DNA of 8,452 bases from an uncultured Collinsella sp. (GCA_900551015.1 URUI01000077.1:1-8452); one strand, 5' to 3'; shown: positions 1 through 5,835, counted from the first letter of the stretch. The notes: generated by a model from the letters alone, not told the origin. A program made the numbers and translations.

Positions 1-841
1 CCGCTGCGTTTGTTTCCAGCTGCCGGGCGGCAGTCTGTACCGTGTCCTCGTCAGCGCGAGCACCATCCGAGATAAACGTCGGCATTGAAGCCTTCTCGCG
101 CAGGGCATCGAGCGCCGCGTCACCCAGCTCGGCCAGCCAGGCGTTAACGGCGCGACCGCGGATATGCGTCTGCGCCACCGAGTCGATCGCCGAATCGGGA
201 ATACGTTCGAGCATAGAGTCGGAGGCATCGGCAAGCGACTCATTGATGCGGTCGGCAAGGTCGGCGCGCACACGCTCCAGCTCATCGGACAGGCGGCGCC
301 AGCTCGCCAACGAGCACACCGCATCGACCATCATCGCGACCGCAACGACGAAGGCGGCCAAGCGCACGATTAGCACCGGCAGATGACCGAGCAGCCCCAG
401 CAATGCCGGCTCCACCAAGCGGCAAATGCACAGCGCGCCCAAGCCAAACGCACAGGCCCAGTACAGGCAGATGCATCCGTGCAGGTTAAACGGCAGGTGT
501 GAGTAATCCCAAAAGCGCGCGCCTGTTGTTTTTTCCAATAGAAGGCCCACACTGTACTCGATTACGCTGCATACAAGCGCCGCGGCGACAAACTGGCTCG
601 AGGCATCTGGAATCCCGCGCAGCAAAAGCCAGCAGGCTATGCCGCCCACACCATAGATAGGGCAACACGGCCCCAGCAAAAAGCCACTGTTGGCAAATCG
701 TCCGTGATTGAGCATGGCGCAAACCGTCGACTCCCACGCCCAGCCGCAAAACCCGTAAAAGGCAAACGAGAGCACCAGTGCCGAGAGTGGACAGGCGGCA
801 AGCGTCGCGCCGTCAAATGCCATGTCGATCGCGGTTCCCAC
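1..841 (-). CDS. Putative ABC transporter permease, CmpB-like membrane protein (PF06541 type), 3' end cut by window edge
   Basis: The reading frame stays open from a GTG at 841 to the left edge, giving 280 residues of a protein that continues outside the window. The first half is hydrophobic, with likely membrane segments near residues 18-34, 62-76, 84-102, 122-140 and 154-174. The family hallmarks are visible: WAWES (34-38), GFLLGPCCPIYGVGG (53-67) and FWDYSHLPFNLHGCICL (110-126). After about residue 180 the chain becomes charged and helical, probably a cytoplasmic tail. The GTG start is preferred because a GAGGAG-type ribosome binding site (849-858 region, minus strand) lies about 10 nt upstream; the ATG at 823 would sit too far from it. 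It starts 3 nt after the stop of the HD-domain gene in the same frame, so the two are almost certainly co-transcribed and translationally coupled. The family has no established substrate despite its name. The family call is confident; the transport role is not. Confidence 0.85.
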   Translation of the reverse strand, partial: MGTAIDMAFDGATLAACPLSALVLSFAFYGFCGWAWESTVCAMLNHGRFANSGFLLGPCCPIYGVGGIACWLLLRGIPDASSQFVAAALVCSVIEYSVGLLLEKTTGARFWDYSHLPFNLHGCICLYWACAFGLGALCICRLVEPALLGLLGHLPVLIVRLAAFVVAVAMMVDAVCSLASWRRLSDELERVRADLADRINESLADASDSMLERIPDSAIDSVAQTHIRGRAVNAWLAELGDAALDALREKASMPTFISDGARADEDTVQTAARQLETNAA

Positions 842-844
842 CGT

Positions 845-1381
845 CTACCCTCTCCTCTTTTCGTTCGATTCGCTGCTCACGTCATCGTCCGCCTTGTCCT
901 TGCGCCGCAGACGGCCGGCGACCGTCTCACGCAGAGCGCACCATTTATCTGCCAGGCATACAATCCAAGCCTCACGACACGTCGGCGGCACCGGCACCAG
1001 CGGAAACATATGGCGTGCGATGATATTCCGCTCGCGCGACGTCAGCTCAAAATCTTCCTCCGCACGCGCCAGGGCAAAAAACGGGTGACGAAAGCCATGC
1101 AGTCGATGGCTTGGGTCGGGATCGTGCCAGTCATAGAGAAAGTAATCGTGCAGCAGGGCCCCGCGCAGCAGCGAGGCGCGGTCGACCGAAATGCCCGCAC
1201 GGCCCAAGCGCTCGGCAAATGACAGACTTGCCCGCGCCACCGAGGTCACATGCGCATACACCGTCACATCGCCATGCTGGATAAACTCGCGCGTCAGGTC
1301 CAGACGGCCCGCCTGTGCCAGTTGACGGGCAGCATGGTCTACTTCGCACGCGATTTTCTCGGCACGAACGGTATCGGACAT
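845..1381 (-). CDS. HD-domain phosphohydrolase
   Basis: A 178-residue soluble protein with an HD-superfamily metal-site pattern: H44 (YAHVTSVA), the H78-D79 doublet in LLHDYFLYDWH, H99 (FRHP), H124 (ARHMFPL) and D145 (LADKW). The segments FIQHGDVTVYAH (33-44), HRLHGFRHP (92-100) and CREAWIVCLADKW (135-147) are typical of a small HD family common in Firmicutes and Coriobacteriia, whose substrate is not known; the HD superfamily hydrolyses phosphate esters, often of nucleotides. The ATG at 1381 is chosen because an AGGAGG lies 4 nt upstream; an in-frame ATG at 1426 would add 15 residues (MQAVACRRAPPEGGR) that look like read-through of the leader. The C-terminal 20 residues are charged and probably disordered. 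It is the first gene of a two-gene unit with the CmpB-like membrane protein, which suggests the two act together. Function beyond metal-dependent phosphohydrolase is not assignable. Confidence 0.88.
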   Translation of the reverse strand: MSDTVRAEKIACEVDHAARQLAQAGRLDLTREFIQHGDVTVYAHVTSVARASLSFAERLGRAGISVDRASLLRGALLHDYFLYDWHDPDPSHRLHGFRHPFFALARAEEDFELTSRERNIIARHMFPLVPVPPTCREAWIVCLADKWCALRETVAGRLRRKDKADDDVSSESNEKRRG

Positions 1382-1470
1382 GCGGCCTCCTTCCGGCGGA
1401 GCTCGGCGGCAAGCCACAGCCTGCACGCAATGAATAAAATCATCATGGAACTTATCAGTATGGCATCGGA

Positions 1471-1482
1471 CAAAACGTTTTG
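1471..1482. repeat. Perfect 12-nt palindrome CAAAACGTTTTG in the divergent intergenic region
   Basis: CAAAACGTTTTG reads identically on both strands and lies 90 nt upstream of the HD-domain gene and 128 nt upstream of the DXS-like gene. A dimeric regulator could bind here, but a single AT-rich palindrome of this size may also arise by chance. No convincing -35/-10 pair could be seen on either strand in 1382-1609, so the promoters of both genes remain unplaced. Confidence 0.25.
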
Positions 1483-1557
1483 CCCCACCAGTTGGCGAAT
1501 TACCGCGCCGCCGTCACATATCAATCGCCAAAATGTGCGAGACTGTTTTGTGCAATT

Positions 1558-1582
1558 GTGCCGGCCGAGGGAGCGCCGGCGC
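1558..1582 (+). other. Hairpin in the presumed leader of the DXS-like gene
   Basis: GTGCCGGC (1558-1565) can pair with GCCGGCGC (1575-1582) over 8 bp including one G-U pair, with a 9-nt loop. It lies just before the GGAG (1594-1597) that probably serves as ribosome binding site, 12 nt from the ATG. It may stabilise the 5' end of the transcript or modulate translation. No known riboswitch pattern was recognised. Confidence 0.3.
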
Positions 1583-1609
1583 TCGATTCGCATGGAGTAA
1601 CCCACAACG

Positions 1610-3391
1610 ATGCTGCTTACGCAAACGACAACGCCCGAGGACGTCAAGGCTCTCGACCGCGCCGAGCTTCCACTGCTCTGCGGCGAGATCCGCCACGCCA
1701 TCCTCGAAAGCTCCGCCGCCGTCGGCGGACACGTTGCCCCCAACTTGGGCGTCGTTGAGCTTACGGTTGCGCTTCATCGCGTGTTTAACTCCCCCATCGA
1801 CAAGATTGTCTTTGACGTTTCGCACCAGACCTACGCCCACAAGGCGCTGACTGGGCGCGCGTACACCTATATCGATCCGGAGCGTTATGGCGAGGCTTCT
1901 GGCTTTGCCAATCCCGACGAGTCCGAGCACGACCTGTTCGCCATGGGTCATACCTCCACATCGGTGAGCCTGGGCTGCGGCTTGGCACACGCCCGCGATT
2001 TGGCGGGCGACAGCTACAACGTCATTACCGTCATTGGCGACGGCTCGCTTTCGGGCGGTCTAGCGTTTGAGGGCTTCAACAATGCCGCCGAACTCGACAG
2101 CAACTTGATCATCGTCGTCAATGACAACGACCAGTCCATCGCCGAAAACCACGGTGGCCTGTATCGCAATCTGGCCGAGCTACGCGCCAGCAACGGCACC
2201 TGTGAGCGCAACGTTTTCCGCGCGATGGGGCTCGACTACCGCTATCTGGACGCCGGTAACGATGTGTTGGCCCTCGTCGACGCGCTGCAGGAATTGCGCG
2301 ATATCGATCATCCCATCGTGCTGCACGTCTCCACCGCCAAAGGCAAGGGCTTTGAGCCAGCTCAGAGCGATCCCGAGCGTTGGCATCACGTAGGCCCCTT
2401 TGACATGGCGACCGGCCGCAAGCTCTGCCCGGGCCATCCGAGCGAGCCTGCGCCGCGCACCTATGCCGACATTACGGGCGAGGCCCTGAGCGCTGCCATA
2501 GAGCGCGATCCGCAGGTTGTGGGCATCACGGCCGCAACGCCCTACATCATGGGCTTTACGCCCGAGCTTCGCGCCGCGGCAGGCAAGCAGTTTGTTGACG
2601 TGGGCATTGCCGAGGAGCACGCCGTGACCTTTGCCACCGCGCTTGCGCGCTCGGGCGCCAAGCCAGTCTTTGGTGTGTACGGCACGTTTTTGCAGCGCGC
2701 CTACGACGAGCTGTGGCACGACCTGTGCCTCAACGATGCCCCGGCGACGATCCTAGTGTTTGGCGCATCAATCTTTGGCACTACGTCCGAGACGCACCTT
2801 TCGTTCTTTGATATTTCCATGCTGGGCGGTCTTCCCAACATGCACTACTTGGCGCCGGCCTGCATGGAGGAATATCTGTCCATGCTGAGCTGGTCGCTCG
2901 ACCACCGCGAGCATCCTGTGGCGATCCGCGTACCGGGCATTGGCCTGGTAAGCCGTCCCGATCTGACGCCTGCCGAGGGCACCGATTACAGCGCCGTTCG
3001 CTACAACGTGGTGCGCCAGGGCCGCGACGTGGCCGTGCTCGCGCTTGGCGATTTCTTTGAGCTGGGCGAGCGCGTGGCAAATCGCTTGGCTGCCGAGTAC
3101 GGCATCGAGACCACGCTCGTCAACCCGCGCTTTGCAACCGAGCTCGACCGCGAGCTCCTCGATAACCTTGCTGTCGAGCATCGTGTTGTCGTCACCCTCG
3201 AGGACGGCATCTTGGACGGCGGCTGGGGCGAGCGCGTCGCGTGCTACTTGGCCTGCACGCCCGTGCGCACGCGCACCTTTGGCATCGCCAAGGGCTTCCC
3301 CGACCGCTACGACCCCAACGAACTCCTCGCGCAGAACGGCATGACGGTCGAGAACATGGCCGCCGAAGCCGTAAGGCTACTTAACGAGTAA
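1610..3391 (+). CDS. dxs: 1-deoxy-D-xylulose-5-phosphate synthase-like thiamine-diphosphate enzyme (divergent acceptor site)
   Basis: A 593-residue protein, a little shorter than typical DXS (about 620), with all three transketolase-type parts. DXS condenses pyruvate with glyceraldehyde 3-phosphate to give deoxyxylulose 5-phosphate, the entry to the MEP isoprenoid pathway and a precursor of thiamine and pyridoxal phosphate. The N-terminal ThDP domain shows DVSHQTYAHKALTGR (69-83, with the catalytic-type H72), SEHDLFAMGHTSTS (105-118), GDGSLSGG (143-150) and NDND (171-174), the GDG...ND pattern that binds Mg-ThDP. The pyrimidine-binding domain has DVGIAEEHAVTFA (330-342, catalytic E335) and YGTFLQRAYD (357-366). 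A C-terminal domain follows from about 465. Ungapped comparison with E. coli DXS, recalled from memory, shows H431 kept as H396 and R398 as R363, but R420, D427 and R478 replaced by G385, T392 and G443. The acceptor-phosphate pocket is therefore altered, and a different acceptor is possible. GGAG at 1594-1597 is the likely ribosome binding site. The gene ends in its own terminator and looks monocistronic. Confidence 0.85.
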   Translation: MLLTQTTTPEDVKALDRAELPLLCGEIRHAILESSAAVGGHVAPNLGVVELTVALHRVFNSPIDKIVFDVSHQTYAHKALTGRAYTYIDPERYGEASGFANPDESEHDLFAMGHTSTSVSLGCGLAHARDLAGDSYNVITVIGDGSLSGGLAFEGFNNAAELDSNLIIVVNDNDQSIAENHGGLYRNLAELRASNGTCERNVFRAMGLDYRYLDAGNDVLALVDALQELRDIDHPIVLHVSTAKGKGFEPAQSDPERWHHVGPFDMATGRKLCPGHPSEPAPRTYADITGEALSAAIERDPQVVGITAATPYIMGFTPELRAAAGKQFVDVGIAEEHAVTFATALARSGAKPVFGVYGTFLQRAYDELWHDLCLNDAPATILVFGASIFGTTSETHLSFFDISMLGGLPNMHYLAPACMEEYLSMLSWSLDHREHPVAIRVPGIGLVSRPDLTPAEGTDYSAVRYNVVRQGRDVAVLALGDFFELGERVANRLAAEYGIETTLVNPRFATELDRELLDNLAVEHRVVVTLEDGILDGGWGERVACYLACTPVRTRTFGIAKGFPDRYDPNELLAQNGMTVENMAAEAVRLLNE

Positions 3392-3434
3392 AAAACCTCC
3401 GCAAGGGAAGCACCCCTGCGGAGGTTTATATTTT
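3391..3434 (+). terminator. Intrinsic terminator of the DXS-like gene
   Basis: AAACCTCCGCA (3393-3403) pairs perfectly with TGCGGAGGTTT (3417-3427). Inside this 11-bp stem GGG (3405-3407) can pair with CCC (3413-3415), leaving a 5-nt loop. A run of A precedes the stem and TTTATATTTT follows it. It begins at the stop codon, so transcription should stop right after the gene. Confidence 0.9.
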
Positions 3435-3445
3435 CGCGACGCGAT

Positions 3446-3504
3446 TATCTCAATCTGTAACATCTAGCGGACATATCCGCGTCTAGCTGTTATAGATCGA
3501 GACA
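3446..3504. repeat. Inverted-repeat unit 1 (degenerate arms, structured centre)
   Basis: The left arm differs from the consensus only near its outer end, while the right arm TGTTATAGATCGAGACA has two changes. The 25-nt centre contains GCGGA-CATA-TCCGC (3467-3480), so this unit could fold into a nearly continuous hairpin with a 4-nt loop. It is the most diverged in its arms and the best paired in its centre. Confidence 0.8.
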
Positions 3505-3526
3505 AACCGTCTTTGCCCCTGACCTT

Positions 3527-3585
3527 TGTCTCAATCTGTAACAGTAAGAACCCATTTCCTCGTCTACCTGTTACAGATTGAGACA
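3527..3585. repeat. Inverted-repeat unit 2 (perfect 17-bp arms)
   Basis: TGTCTCAATCTGTAACA (3527-3543) and TGTTACAGATTGAGACA (3569-3585) are exact reverse complements, 17 of 17, around a 25-nt centre at 3544-3568. The centre ends in CGTCTACC, matching CGTCTAGC in unit 1. This is the reference copy of the array. Confidence 0.88.
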
Positions 3586-3606
3586 TTCGAATTCCCCTGA
3601 AGAGAA

Positions 3607-3665
3607 AATCTCGATCTGTAACAGATACTCGGCAAAAATGGCTGCAGATGTTACAGATTGAGACA
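3607..3665. repeat. Inverted-repeat unit 3 (centre probably inverted)
   Basis: The right arm (3649-3665) is identical to the consensus; the left arm (3607-3623) has three changes. The 25-nt centre (3624-3648) matches the reverse complement of the unit 2 centre (11 of 25, including an AAA-TGG-like core with a small shift) better than the direct strand (6 of 25), suggesting that this unit sits in the opposite orientation to units 1 and 2. Confidence 0.8.
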
Positions 3666-3695
3666 AAACAACGAGACCGGCCGCCGTACCAGCCC

Positions 3696-3734
3696 AAACC
3701 ACCACAAAGGTGCCTGTCCCCTTTGTGGTGGTTT
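3696..3734. repeat. REP-like hairpin A with CCTGTCCC loop
   Basis: AAACCACCACAAAGG (3696-3710) pairs perfectly over 15 bp with CCTTTGTGGTGGTTT (3720-3734), leaving the 9-nt loop TGCCTGTCC. On the minus strand the loop region reads GGGGACAGGCACC, a motif I recall from REP-type palindromes scattered in several bacterial phyla. Four T follow on the plus strand, so weak terminator activity is possible, but the gene upstream already has a much better terminator at 3391-3434. Confidence 0.7.
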
Positions 3735-3772
3735 TAGGTCATGGTCGGTGCGAAAAACGAATAATCGTTCAT
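3734..3772 (-). CDS. Possible 12-codon micro-ORF or truncated gene start
   Basis: On the minus strand ATG at 3772 begins a 12-residue frame, MNDYSFFAPTMT, stopped by TAA at 3736-3734, whose last base is the outer base of hairpin A. AAGGAG (3785-3780) lies 7 nt upstream, an excellent ribosome binding site in an otherwise GC-rich setting, and a perfect TATAAT (3817-3812) lies about 40 nt upstream of the ATG, although no -35 box is visible. It could be a leader or small peptide gene, or the surviving start of a gene cut by insertion of hairpin A. Such a short frame may also be chance; no function is proposed. Confidence 0.25.
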   Translation of the reverse strand: MNDYSFFAPTMT

Positions 3773-3891
3773 ACGCGATCTCCTTACTTATATATATGTC
3801 GCGTTGCCGCCATTATAACGACCGCCGCGAGCGGCCACGCCGTCCGCGAAACGCCGTCTCAGCAGCAATAACCGACGTTTTCCCAGATAAA

Positions 3892-3926
3892 ACCTACCAA
3901 AATAGACCTGTCCCTTTTTGGTAGGT
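3892..3926. repeat. REP-like hairpin B with CCTGTCCC loop
   Basis: ACCTACCAAAA (3892-3902) pairs perfectly over 11 bp with TTTTGGTAGGT (3916-3926). The loop contains CCTGTCCC (3907-3914), the same string as in hairpin A (3713-3720), although the stems differ. A conserved loop-proximal string with covarying stems is the signature of a related repeat family rather than of two independent terminators. It lies about 40 nt upstream of the promoter of the transporter operon. Confidence 0.65.
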
Positions 3927-3968
3927 AGAATAACCCATAAGGTAAGTATGTTTCTGAGTTATTTCGTG

Positions 3969-3998
3969 TTGACCCATTTGAGCGGGATGGGGTATAAC
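3969..3998 (+). promoter_or_regulatory. Sigma-70-like promoter of the amino-acid ABC transporter operon
   Basis: TTGACC (3969-3974) and TATAAC (3993-3998) are separated by 18 nt and each differs from the vegetative consensus by one base. Transcription would start near 4005, giving a leader of about 37 nt with GAAAGG (4027-4032) as ribosome binding site, 9 nt before the ATG at 4042. The inverted repeat CCCAT-N9-ATGGG (3973-3977, 3987-3991) lies between and partly over the boxes and could be an operator, though its arms are short. Confidence 0.65.
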
Positions 3999-4041
3999 TC
4001 TACTCAACCGCTAGGGATTTTATTGAGAAAGGTGTTCTACC

Positions 4042-5037
4042 ATGAGCAAAAACCTCTCCCAGCAGGTCGTTCTCGACCGCCGCGGCTTCGTTGCCGCCAC
4101 CTTCGCAACCGTCGCCGGCCTTGGTCTTGCCGGCTGCTCCGACACCAGTGCCGAGGCCGACAAGGGTTCCGCCGCCGGCTCCTCCAAGAGCTCCGAAGAT
4201 ACCGAGGCTTCCACCACGCTCGACGCCAAGGCATTCGACAAGCTCGTCGACAACGGCCCCAAGGCCGATGACGATGCCATCGCCGCCAGCACCTGGGCTA
4301 CGGCCGTCAAGGACGCCGGCGTCTTTAAGATCGGTGGCGTTCAGACCTCTACGCTTTTCTCCCTCCTCAACGAGAAAGACGGTCAGACCCGCGGCTTCGA
4401 CGCCGGTATCGCACAGCTCCTGTCCAACTACATTCTGGGCGAGAACAAGGTCGAGATCACCCAGGTGACCTCGGACACGCGCGAGTCCGTCCTGCAGAAC
4501 GGCCAGGTCGACGCTGTCTTTGCCACCTACACCATCACTGACGAGCGCAAGAAGCTCGTCTCCTTCGCCGGTCCCTACTACTACACCCAGCAGGCTATCC
4601 TGGTGCTCGCCGACAACGACGACATCAAGAGCGTCGACGACCTGGCCGACAAGAACGTCGCCGTCCAGTCCGGCTCCAACGGCCCCGCCATCCTGGAGGA
4701 GTTCGCCCCCAAGGCCAGCCAACAGGAGTTCAAGACCGACGAGGAGGCCCGCCAGGCACTTCAGCAGGGCCGCGTTGACGCCTACGTCATCGACAACAAC
4801 ATGCAGCAGAGCGCCCTGGTCCGCGAGCCCGGCAAGTACAAGATTGCCGGCAAGCCCTTCGGCAGCAAGGAGCCCTACGGCATCGGCCTGCCGCTCGATT
4901 CCGACGGTGTCGCCTTTGTCAACGACTTCCTTAAGAAGATCGAGGATGACGGCACCTGGACCGAGCTGTGGCAGATCTGCATTGGCGACCGTACGGGCGA
5001 CACCAATGTTCCCGAGCTGCCCGAGATCGGCGCCTAG
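4042..5037 (+). CDS. gluB: Glutamate/polar amino-acid ABC transporter substrate-binding lipoprotein (GluB-like)
   Basis: A 331-residue extracellular binding protein of the SBP_bac_3 family (PF00497) that captures a polar amino acid, most likely glutamate, glutamine or aspartate, and hands it to the permeases. The N-terminus has a twin-arginine pair (RRGFV, 13-17), a hydrophobic stretch (18-28) and the lipobox LAGC (29-32), so it is probably a lipoprotein anchored at Cys32, possibly exported by Tat. Residues 33-90 form a Ser/acidic-rich tether. The binding fold runs from about 93, with GFDAGIA (118-124), a ligand-type Arg in SDTRESVLQNGQVDAVFAT (144-162), TITDERKKLVSFAGPYY (164-180), GSNGPA (211-216) and the hinge or ligand Asp in VIDNN (249-253). 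Its own promoter and ribosome binding site precede it, and it is the first gene of a binding protein-permease-permease-ATPase operon. The exact substrate cannot be read from sequence alone. Confidence 0.92.
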   Translation: MSKNLSQQVVLDRRGFVAATFATVAGLGLAGCSDTSAEADKGSAAGSSKSSEDTEASTTLDAKAFDKLVDNGPKADDDAIAASTWATAVKDAGVFKIGGVQTSTLFSLLNEKDGQTRGFDAGIAQLLSNYILGENKVEITQVTSDTRESVLQNGQVDAVFATYTITDERKKLVSFAGPYYYTQQAILVLADNDDIKSVDDLADKNVAVQSGSNGPAILEEFAPKASQQEFKTDEEARQALQQGRVDAYVIDNNMQQSALVREPGKYKIAGKPFGSKEPYGIGLPLDSDGVAFVNDFLKKIEDDGTWTELWQICIGDRTGDTNVPELPEIGA

Positions 5038-5125
5038 GCAGCGAGCCTAGTAACGGCCGCTACGAAACCATACGGAAACGCACGATGCGCTTTATTGCGC
5101 TAAACTGTTTCCTCACTGAGTTGTC

Positions 5126-5151
5126 GGGGCTTCCGTACACACGGGAGCCCC
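5126..5151 (+). terminator. Intercistronic hairpin (partial terminator or mRNA stabiliser) after the binding-protein gene
   Basis: GGGGCTTCCGT (5126-5136) pairs with ACGGGAGCCCC (5141-5151) over 11 bp including one G-U pair, with the tetraloop ACAC. It is followed by TTTCCTTA, a poor U-tract, so termination should be incomplete. In binding-protein operons such hairpins commonly keep the binding-protein mRNA more abundant than the permease mRNA; that role here is inference. It lies in the 138-nt gap before the first permease. Confidence 0.65.
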
Positions 5152-5175
5152 TTTCCTTACCGGCGGGAGGTCCGC

Positions 5176-5835
5176 ATGAGTCTCTCCGAGCTCTGGTCGC
5201 TCTATGGCCAGAACTATATCGACGCGCTGCTAGCAACCTGGGGCATGACGCTTGAGTCGTTTGCCATCGCCATGGTGCTGGCCGTCGCCGTCACCGTGAT
5301 GCGCGTGTCGCCGCTCAAGCCGCTGCGCGTCTTTGGCGACCTGTATGTCCAGGTCTTCCGTAACATCCCCGGCATCGCGCTGCTCATTATCGTCGTCTAT
5401 GCGCTGCCCCCGCTCAAGGTCGTCCTGCCCTACCGCACCTGCGTCATCGTCGCCACAGTGCTCTTGGGTTCTGCCTTTGGCTCCGAGAACTTTATGAGCG
5501 GCATCAACACCGTCGGTGTCGGCCAGGTGGAAGCCGCCCGCTCGCTGGGCATGAGCTTCAGCCGTATCCTCGCCAAGATCGTGATTCCGCAGGCGCTGCG
5601 CTCGAGCGTGCTGCCCATGACCAACCTCTTTATCGCCGTCATGCTCACCACCGCGCTCGGCAGTCAGGTGCCGCTTAAACCGCAGGAGCTCACCGGCGTG
5701 GTGAGCTACATCAACACGCGCTCGCTCGGCGGCGTCGCCGCGTTCTTTATCTCGGCGCTCGGCTACCTGGGCACGGCCTTTGTGGTGAGCCACATTGGCA
5801 ACTATATCGATAAGAAGGTGAGGATCCTCCGATGA
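5176..5835 (+). CDS. gluC: Amino-acid ABC transporter permease (GluC-like)
   Basis: A 219-residue inner-membrane permease of the HisM/GluC type (BPD_transp_1 fold) forming half of the import channel. Hydrophobic segments lie near residues 24-43, 65-80, 87-104, 147-162 and 185-205. FRNIPG (61-66) corresponds to the FRGTP-like motif of the family, and the EAA loop that docks on the ATPase is GQVEAARSLG (116-125) with IPQAL at 137-141. The segment after the EAA loop reads AVMLTTALGS (154-163) instead of the KDTSLA-like string usual in the partner permease, as expected for two distinct half-channels. GGGAGG at 5165-5170, 5 nt upstream, supports the ATG. The stop overlaps the next start by 4 nt (ATGA), indicating translational coupling with the second permease. 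Confidence 0.9.
   Translation: MSLSELWSLYGQNYIDALLATWGMTLESFAIAMVLAVAVTVMRVSPLKPLRVFGDLYVQVFRNIPGIALLIIVVYALPPLKVVLPYRTCVIVATVLLGSAFGSENFMSGINTVGVGQVEAARSLGMSFSRILAKIVIPQALRSSVLPMTNLFIAVMLTTALGSQVPLKPQELTGVVSYINTRSLGGVAAFFISALGYLGTAFVVSHIGNYIDKKVRILR

Larger units (their letters stand above)
3446..3665. repeat. Array of three tandem 59-nt inverted-repeat units
   Basis: Six copies of a 17-nt element (TGTCTCAATCTGTAACA or its reverse complement TGTTACAGATTGAGACA) alternate in orientation at 3446-3462, 3488-3504, 3527-3543, 3569-3585, 3607-3623 and 3649-3665. Each forward/reverse pair encloses exactly 25 nt, and the pairs are separated by 22 and 21 nt. Unit starts are 81 and 80 nt apart. Both linkers contain CCCCTGA (3516-3522 and 3594-3600). 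The centres of units 1 and 2 agree at 15 of 25 positions. The regularity suggests a duplicated structured element: a set of RNA hairpins, a MITE/REP-like cluster, or a multi-site operator. No coding frame across it looks real. Confidence 0.9.

Noticed and set aside
704..1222. 172-codon plus-strand open frame over the HD and membrane genes
   Set aside because: It lies opposite two well-supported genes, is rich in Arg and Gln, and shows no family motif.
1592..1600. Two-codon upstream frame ATGGAGTAA before the DXS-like gene
   Set aside because: The GGAG inside it is better explained as the ribosome binding site; a two-codon frame cannot be told from chance.
3446..3665. CRISPR array
   Set aside because: The 17-nt elements alternate in orientation, the intervening sequences partly resemble each other rather than being unique, the elements are short, and no cas gene is in view.
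3758..3771. LexA-like site (CGAAT-N4-GTTCA)
   Set aside because: Two mismatches to the recalled CGAAC-N4-GTTCG box and no SOS-type gene beside it; it also falls inside the micro-ORF region.
3999..4041. Riboswitch or T-box leader before the transporter operon
   Set aside because: The predicted leader is only about 37 nt, too short for any known aptamer.
4000..4722. 240-codon open frame on the minus strand
   Set aside because: It is antisense to the binding lipoprotein, Gly/Val/Leu-rich and without domain or ribosome binding site evidence; an artefact of codon bias on the other strand.
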